NCBI GenBank assembly: GCA_026225155.1
Contig: JAMFSG010000228.1
Location: 1 to 20,499 of the forward strand
Direction of reading: 5' to 3'
Origin: Verrucomicrobiota bacterium
GTDB lineage: Bacteria > Verrucomicrobiota > Verrucomicrobiia > Limisphaerales > UBA11358
Length of the DNA stretch: 20,499 nt
Shown here: one piece after another, positions 16,102 through 20,499 of the stretch
Numbering within the stretch: the first letter of the stretch is position 1
How the letters are laid out: the number at the start of each line of letters is the position of its first letter
Notes under the pieces: model-generated
Databases searched by the model: none
What the model was told of the DNA's origin: nothing
What the model saw: only the letters and a program-made list of their open reading frames with translations
Position numbers and translations under genes: made by a program

Positions 16102-17472
16102 TCAATTGAGCGCGGCCAACGCCGCCTGCGCCGCCGCCTGCACAAAATCATCTTCGTCGTGGATGGCGGCGGCGAGAATCGGCTGCGCATTTTTCTCGCG
16201 CAAACGGCCTAAAGCCTCCGCCGCCGCCAACCGCAAATCGCGATCGAGATCGAACAGCAAATCCGCGAGTATAGAAAACGCCGGATGCTCGGTCGGTGCG
16301 GTTTCGGGCGAATCTGGAAATGAACCGGATTCTGTGCCGATGCTGTTGGGATCAATTCCCAGTTGCTCGAATAATTTTACCGCGCTGTGTTTGACCCAAT
16401 AATCATTATGATCCAACGCGGCTTTGATCTGCGGCAACACTTGTGTGATGGATTCGTCTTTTTCCCATTGCCGGCTGATTCTCCGCAATGCCGCGGCGGC
16501 GGCAGCGCGCAAAACATTTTCCGGATCAAGCAACATCGGTATCAAAAACGGGATCGCATGGCGGTCGCCAATTTTTCCCAAACTTGCAATTGTGCTTTCA
16601 CGCACATCGCGGTCGGAATCATCCAGCATTCCGCAAAGTCCATCCACGGCCGCCGCGTCTTCGAGCGAACCGAGCGCCTTGACGGTGATGTGCCGGACTT
16701 CCCACGACGGATCTTTCAACGCGCGGATCAGCGATGGCACCGCGCGTTTGCCGCCACAGCGAACTGACGCTTCGATCGCCGCGCCACGAACCGTCGCGTT
16801 GCCGTCTTTGATCAAACGCTCGACGCCTTCGTAGGTGGACGGATCGGCGAGATGTTCCAAAATTCCCAGCGCCGCCGTGCGCAAAGCCGGATCATTTTTT
16901 TTGAGCACTTCCAACATCGCCGGCGGCACGCGCGGATCGCTGATCTGGCCCAGCGCTTTGACGGCGGCGAATTGCTTGTCCGGCGGACCGCTGCGCATCA
17001 ATTCCAACAATGGCCCGATGGCTTTCGCGCCAAGCGGAATCAATTGCAGCAAATTTCCCGACGCCACAATCTGTTGCACGCGTTGCGAATCATCGCCGGG
17101 TTTCCAGCCGAGTTTTTCCAAGCTGCGCGAAGCCGTCGTGCGCACGACCGTGTCCACATCGCGCAACAAAGCTGTTAGTGCGGTCACCGCCGAGGCATCG
17201 CCGCGTTTGCCCAAAACTTCCGCCGCCGCCGTGCGCACCGGCGCGGATGGATCGCGCAAGCGTTGCAACAAAGGTTCCATCACGCGCTTATCCTGGATTT
17301 TTCCCAAAGCCGCGACCGTCGCACAGCGGACTTCGGGTTCTTTATCTTTCAACGCAAATAGCAGCGGCTCAAGGGAATCCGCCGATTCGGATTCAGCGAG
17401 TTTGGCAATCACGGCCAAACGCGCCTGCGGGCTGCTCGCCCGAAGCTGCTGGTATGTCCACCACAAAATCAT
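16102..17472 (-). CDS. HEAT-repeat (PBS lyase-type) scaffold protein
   Basis: The 456-residue protein is built almost wholly of helical repeats of about 31 residues (for example PEVRCATVAALGKIQDKRVM, APVRTAAAEVLGKRGD, WEVRHITVKALGSLED, RDVRESTIASLGKIGD). Roughly a dozen repeats are visible. A short non-repeat linker (IGTESGSFPDSPETAPTE, about residues 376-393) precedes the last two. There is no signal peptide, although the first residues (MILWWTYQQL) are hydrophobic. Such proteins are scaffolds for protein contacts; no enzymatic motif is present. It is the first gene of a probable three-gene unit with the REC-DUF4388 regulator and the Roadblock-like protein. A stop codon lies just upstream of the ATG at 17472 in the same frame, which fixes the start region. 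Confidence 0.9.
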   Translation of the reverse strand: MILWWTYQQLRASSPQARLAVIAKLAESESADSLEPLLFALKDKEPEVRCATVAALGKIQDKRVMEPLLQRLRDPSAPVRTAAAEVLGKRGDASAVTALTALLRDVDTVVRTTASRSLEKLGWKPGDDSQRVQQIVASGNLLQLIPLGAKAIGPLLELMRSGPPDKQFAAVKALGQISDPRVPPAMLEVLKKNDPALRTAALGILEHLADPSTYEGVERLIKDGNATVRGAAIEASVRCGGKRAVPSLIRALKDPSWEVRHITVKALGSLEDAAAVDGLCGMLDDSDRDVRESTIASLGKIGDRHAIPFLIPMLLDPENVLRAAAAAALRRISRQWEKDESITQVLPQIKAALDHNDYWVKHSAVKLFEQLGIDPNSIGTESGSFPDSPETAPTEHPAFSILADLLFDLDRDLRLAAAEALGRLREKNAQPILAAAIHDEDDFVQAAAQAALAALN

Positions 17473-17632
17473 GAATGTTCAATAAAGACAGCGTTTTTCA
17501 CGCCAAATTTCTGATAAAAACCGAGCCGCCAAGATGAACGCGAATGGAAAAAGAAGAAAGCAAAAATGACGCATAGAAATAGCGCGCAAAATTGTAATGG
17601 CTTGCCACACCACTTTGATTTAGAACAATTGC
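17473..17632. other. Intergenic gap between divergent genes
   Basis: This 160-base AT-rich gap separates the HEAT-repeat gene (leftward) and the DUF3137-like gene (rightward), so promoters for both should lie here. I see no convincing paired -35/-10 boxes, palindrome or small gene. Confidence 0.5.
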
Positions 17633-18358
17633 GTGTTCAATCAGCCGCTCAACCTTTTCATCGCCACCCTTCCAAGCACCGGCACAGCCATTCTCGAGTT
17701 TTCAATCATCGCGATAATTGTGGTGGTTGGAATTTTGACGAACCTGAACCAGAATCGTAACCGCCAAGAACGATCACTGGAACTGCAAAGTCTGGCTGAG
17801 CGGCTGGCGTTTGAAAAATTCTGTCCCGGACGTGACGATGGATTTGCCATGGGTTGGAGATTTGTGAACCAGTTAAGCCAAGGCAGCAATCGCTATGCTT
17901 CGGATGTCCTGCAAGGCAAATATCAAAACTGCTCACTGTTTGTCTTCGATTACCATTATCAAATTGAGTCCGGCAAAAGTAAGACGGACCACAATCTCAC
18001 AATGCTCATGCTGGTCGGCAAAGATATTTTCCCACAAATGACCATCGGCCCGGAAAGTTATGGTGAAAAAATCGCCGAAGCCATGGGCATGGGCGGTGAT
18101 ATCAAATTTGAATCAGCCGAATTCTCACGGATTTTTTCCGTCCGTTCGGATGATAAAAAGTTTGCCTATGACGTTTGCAATCCGCAGATGATTGAATTTT
18201 TGCTGGCCAACCCTGACCTGCAAATTGAAATCCAGGGTCCGGTGATCTTGCTGGCATTTGAACCACAGTTACCGGTCGAACAAATCGAGTTCGATTTACA
18301 ACGGCTCGCCCAAGTCCATTCATTTTTTCCAAAATATCTTTTCTCTCAAAATACATGA
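17633..18358 (+). CDS. Membrane-anchored hypothetical protein, DUF3137-like
   Basis: The 241-residue protein starts with GTG at 17633. One membrane helix lies at about residues 18-36 (TAILEFSIIAIIVVVGILT), followed by a basic stretch and a soluble domain of about 200 residues (SLFVFDYHYQIESGKSKTDH near 101-120, later FSVRSDDKKFAYDVCNPQMIEFL). The domain pattern resembles DUF3137-type proteins, which are often encoded beside LemA; this is recognition by eye and not certain. The stop overlaps the lemA start (ATGA, 18355-18358), so the two are coupled and probably work together at the membrane. Function is unknown. G+C by hand count is about 40-48%, lower than the cofactor genes. Confidence 0.75.
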   Translation: MFNQPLNLFIATLPSTGTAILEFSIIAIIVVVGILTNLNQNRNRQERSLELQSLAERLAFEKFCPGRDDGFAMGWRFVNQLSQGSNRYASDVLQGKYQNCSLFVFDYHYQIESGKSKTDHNLTMLMLVGKDIFPQMTIGPESYGEKIAEAMGMGGDIKFESAEFSRIFSVRSDDKKFAYDVCNPQMIEFLLANPDLQIEIQGPVILLAFEPQLPVEQIEFDLQRLAQVHSFFPKYLFSQNT

Positions 18359-18930
18359 ACATTCTGTTGCTGGTTTTGATTATTTGCGCAGGCATCCTTT
18401 TGTTGCCCGCATTTTTTATCATCGTGCAATATAACGCACTGATCGCGCTTAAAAATTATATCCGCGAATCGTGGAGCAATGTGGACACGGAATTGAAACG
18501 GCGTTACGAATTGATCCCGAACTTGGTGGCGACCGTCAAGGGTTATGCGACGCATGAACGCGAAACGCTGGAACGCGTGACTGAATTGCGGAATCGCTGC
18601 GCCGCCAACAATGGCGCGGTGGCTGACCAGTCGCGCGACGAAATGCAACTGGTGGACGCATTGAAACAACTCCTTGTCGTCGTGGAAAATTATCCGCAAC
18701 TCAAGGCTGACGAGAATTTTTTGGAGCTCCAAAAAGAATTGGTGAACACGGAAGATCGCATCCAAGCCGCGCGCCGTTTTTACAACGGCAACGTGCGCGA
18801 CTATCGCAATAAATGCGAAACCTTTCCGAGCAATCTCGTGGCGCAACTGTTTGGCTTCAAACCCGAGGGCAATTTCTTCAGCGTCCCGCCGTCCGTTCAA
18901 GAAGTGCCGAATGTGGATTTCGCTTCGTAA
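18355..18930 (+). CDS. lemA: LemA family protein
   Basis: The 191-residue protein has an N-terminal membrane helix (about 2-25, ILLLVLIICAGILLLPAFFI) and a helical coiled domain with the family signatures YNALIALKN, ESWSNVDTELKRRYELIPNL (38-57), VATVKGYATHE, and the C-terminal ELVNTEDRIQAARRFYNGNV - FPSNLVAQLFGF. LemA proteins are widespread envelope proteins of unknown biochemical role with the N-terminus outside. The start codon overlaps the stop of the DUF3137-like gene by 4 nt. The stop abuts the stop of the convergent aminotransferase gene with no space between them, so no separate terminator hairpin can be seen. Confidence 0.95.
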   Translation: MNILLLVLIICAGILLLPAFFIIVQYNALIALKNYIRESWSNVDTELKRRYELIPNLVATVKGYATHERETLERVTELRNRCAANNGAVADQSRDEMQLVDALKQLLVVVENYPQLKADENFLELQKELVNTEDRIQAARRFYNGNVRDYRNKCETFPSNLVAQLFGFKPEGNFFSVPPSVQEVPNVDFAS

Positions 18931-20190
18931 TTATTTGAACTTTTTGATCACCCGTTCAAACGCATCCAAACCGAGTTCCAGTTTTTCAATCTCCGGGCCG
19001 AAGCTGATGCGGCAGTAATTTTTGTATCGCGCCTGGCTGCGCCGATGGCCGGGATTCACGTCGAAAAATACGCCGGGCACGACGATGGTTTTTTCCTTGA
19101 GACATTCGCGGAAAAAATTCATGCCGTCGTCGAGCGGCGCGGGCAGTTTCGCCAGATTTGCCCAGACGTAAAACGCGCCGGTGGGCGAGGCGTCGGCAGA
19201 AATGTTCATCGCAGCCAAACGGCGCAAAACCAGTTCACGTTTTCTGCCGAAATGTTTCTGGATGGCGAGCGTTTCGGCGGCGACATTTTTCGGATCAAGC
19301 AAGGGCAACGCGGCGTTTTGAAATGGATGGTTCGCGCCGCCGTCCAAAAATGAACCGGCGCTGGCGATGGCTTCGATGACCATTTTCGGACCGAGCGTCC
19401 AACTGATGCGCCAGCCGGGATAACGCCAGTTTTTCGTCAGGCCGTCCACGATGATGATTGGATCTTTATCCACATCGTCCACAAATTCAGCGGCGGAAAC
19501 CATTTTTGGTTTGGTCGCGTCGGGCGCATTGTAGATGTAGTGCGAATAAAATTCGTCGAAGATCATCGAACACTGGCATTCGCGCGCGAGTTCGCACCAC
19601 GCGGACAATTCTTTGCCTTCCATCAACTGGCCGGTGGGATTACACGGATTGCTCGCGAGCAATGCACTCAAACCGCGGCCGAGAATTTCTTCCTTCAGAT
19701 CGGCGAGCGAGATTTTGTAGCCGCTGTCCGCCTTCAACAAAATCGGGATGGACGTGAACGCCTTGAACACGCTCAGTAATTCTTCATACGCGGTGTAATC
19801 GGGAATGAAATGGCCCATGTTGATGTCGCCGCGCGCGCTGGCGAGACGCGTGAGCGCGAGGCGTCCGCCGCTGGCGATGCTGACGTTGTCGGCGGTGTAT
19901 TGCGATTTTTTGCCGCGACGGTAAGTGGCGTTGTAAAAATCCGCGACGGCCTGGCAAAGAATTTTATTGCCGACGACCGGCGCGTATTGCTGGCTCGCGG
20001 CGGAAACGGTCACGTTTTCAACGCGCGGCGGCGCACCGGGAATATTGCCGGTTTCCGGTGAGCCTTGGCCGAGATTCGCCCATTCGGCATTGCCATAGCT
20101 GAAACCGTGACGCGTCGCCTCGTGCGTGACGTAAATGACGCCCGTGCGAGGCACGGTGCGAAAACCAGGAAATGAATTGAGTGGTTCCAT
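18931..20190 (-). CDS. PLP-dependent aminotransferase, fold type I (class I/II)
   Basis: The 419-residue enzyme has the class I/II aminotransferase features. The Schiff-base lysine is K253 in DGLTKNWRYPGWR (249-261), the PLP-contacting Asp is D212 in MIFDEFYSHY, the cofactor-binding loop is NPCNPTG (181-187), and the substrate carboxylate arginine is R394 in CRISFGP. It is soluble and cytoplasmic. Substrate cannot be told from the motifs; aspartate, alanine, kynurenine or diaminopimelate branches are all possible. The N-terminus (MEPLNSFPGFRTVPRTGVIYVTHEA) starts at an ATG and lacks a signal peptide. It stands alone on the minus strand, converging on lemA. Confidence 0.93.
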   Translation of the reverse strand: MEPLNSFPGFRTVPRTGVIYVTHEATRHGFSYGNAEWANLGQGSPETGNIPGAPPRVENVTVSAASQQYAPVVGNKILCQAVADFYNATYRRGKKSQYTADNVSIASGGRLALTRLASARGDINMGHFIPDYTAYEELLSVFKAFTSIPILLKADSGYKISLADLKEEILGRGLSALLASNPCNPTGQLMEGKELSAWCELARECQCSMIFDEFYSHYIYNAPDATKPKMVSAAEFVDDVDKDPIIIVDGLTKNWRYPGWRISWTLGPKMVIEAIASAGSFLDGGANHPFQNAALPLLDPKNVAAETLAIQKHFGRKRELVLRRLAAMNISADASPTGAFYVWANLAKLPAPLDDGMNFFRECLKEKTIVVPGVFFDVNPGHRRSQARYKNYCRISFGPEIEKLELGLDAFERVIKKFK

Positions 20191-20239
20191 CGAATTTGAA
20201 ATTTTAGCGGCGGAATGAAAGTTGGCAAACGCTTTTCCG

Positions 20240-20268
20240 AATTTACGATTTACGATATTTGATTTACG
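20240..20268. repeat. 7-nt-period repeat (ATTTACG) upstream of the aminotransferase
   Basis: Four units, ATTTACG twice, a degenerate ATATTTG and ATTTACG again, lie end to end at about 50-80 nt before the aminotransferase ATG. The leftward promoter should overlap or lie close to this tract. It is a separate repeat type from the palindromes nearby. Confidence 0.7.
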
Positions 20269-20324
20269 CGTATCTGGGTTTTGCCACGTTGTCGTTCAAA
20301 TCATCGCGCGTGAACTGATGGCGG

Positions 20325-20455
20325 CAGCTTTTTGGACTGCGGTGGCAGAGCGCAGCGGCGACACCGCTTTCGAGCGAGCCAAAATCAAACAAAGAAAAAA
20401 GCCGTGGGCGCGCGAAAGCGGCGTGGCGCTCCGCTTCCCGCTGCAGTCAAAAATG
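20325..20455. repeat. Inverted-repeat element at the window end
   Basis: The left arm (20325-20372) contains TTTTTGGACTGCGGTGGC and ends CACCGCTTTCG. The reverse complement of the right arm (20413-20455) contains TTTTTGACTGCAGCGGG and ends CGCCGCTTTCG. The two align with gaps over about 43 nt. The loop (20373-20412) is AT-rich. The 309 bases upstream of the aminotransferase gene hold only this element, the 7-nt tract and unassigned sequence; the short ORF across it is repeat-derived. Confidence 0.75.
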
Positions 20456-20499
20456 GCTTCTGCATTTACGGGGCCTTAATTTCAGAAATATGCGTCAAT

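Noticed and set aside
20222..20479. Forward ORF of 85 aa at the window end
   Set aside because: It is a translation of the 7-nt tract and the inverted-repeat element, without a ribosome-binding site or protein-like pattern.

Overview
The window most resembles a chromosomal segment of a Verrucomicrobiota bacterium, probably of the subdivision 3 / Limisphaerales-Pedosphaeraceae type. This placement is inference. It rests on a planctomycete/verrucomicrobial-type PSCyt1 cytochrome domain, a cupredoxin protein with the C-terminal 'SYVVQVSTNLLNW' tail often seen in Verrucomicrobia, frequent non-ATG starts with weak Shine-Dalgarno sequences, roughly 55-60% GC genes with A/T-run-rich spacers, and many palindromic interspersed repeats. 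No rRNA, tRNA, CRISPR array, transposase or prophage gene was seen.

Layout. (1) 1-1400: the tail of a possible upstream ORF, a 9-nt-period hairpin, an ArsR-type HTH/SAM-methyltransferase fusion (+), then a small AT-rich hypothetical gene (-). (2) 1390-4440: leuS (-), unusually long at 1016 aa, with repeat-derived insertions and an AT-rich block covering the editing domain. (3) 4503-4747: a two-layer nested palindromic element. (4) 4762-6035: an ECF sigma factor and an overlapping membrane protein, probably its anti-sigma factor (-). (5) 6183-11671: a divergent + strand cluster of a double cupredoxin, a CusF-SCO copper protein, an eight-heme lipoprotein cytochrome, and an outer-membrane-barrel-like protein with an N-terminal PSCyt1 heme domain. 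Together these look like a copper-served electron conduit across the outer membrane. (6) 11656-14425: a cofactor operon nadC-birA-coaX (-). (7) 14655-17472: HEAT-repeat protein, REC-DUF4388-Roadblock-like regulator, and a small Roadblock-like protein (-). (8) 17633-18930: a DUF3137-like membrane protein and LemA (+). (9) 18931-20190: a fold-type I aminotransferase (-). (10) 20191-20499: repeats only.

Two things stand out. The first is the cupredoxin / SCO / octaheme / heme-barrel cluster, read divergently from an ECF sigma/anti-sigma pair. A palindrome flanked by outward-facing GGAAC boxes lies between them. This is the best candidate for an undescribed respiratory or extracellular electron transfer module. 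The second is a high density of different palindromic repeat families. Copies sit not only between genes but in frame inside coding sequences: in LeuRS (two sites), in the linker of BirA, and within the signal peptide of the heme-barrel protein. All gene calls come from reading the sequence; no database search was possible.
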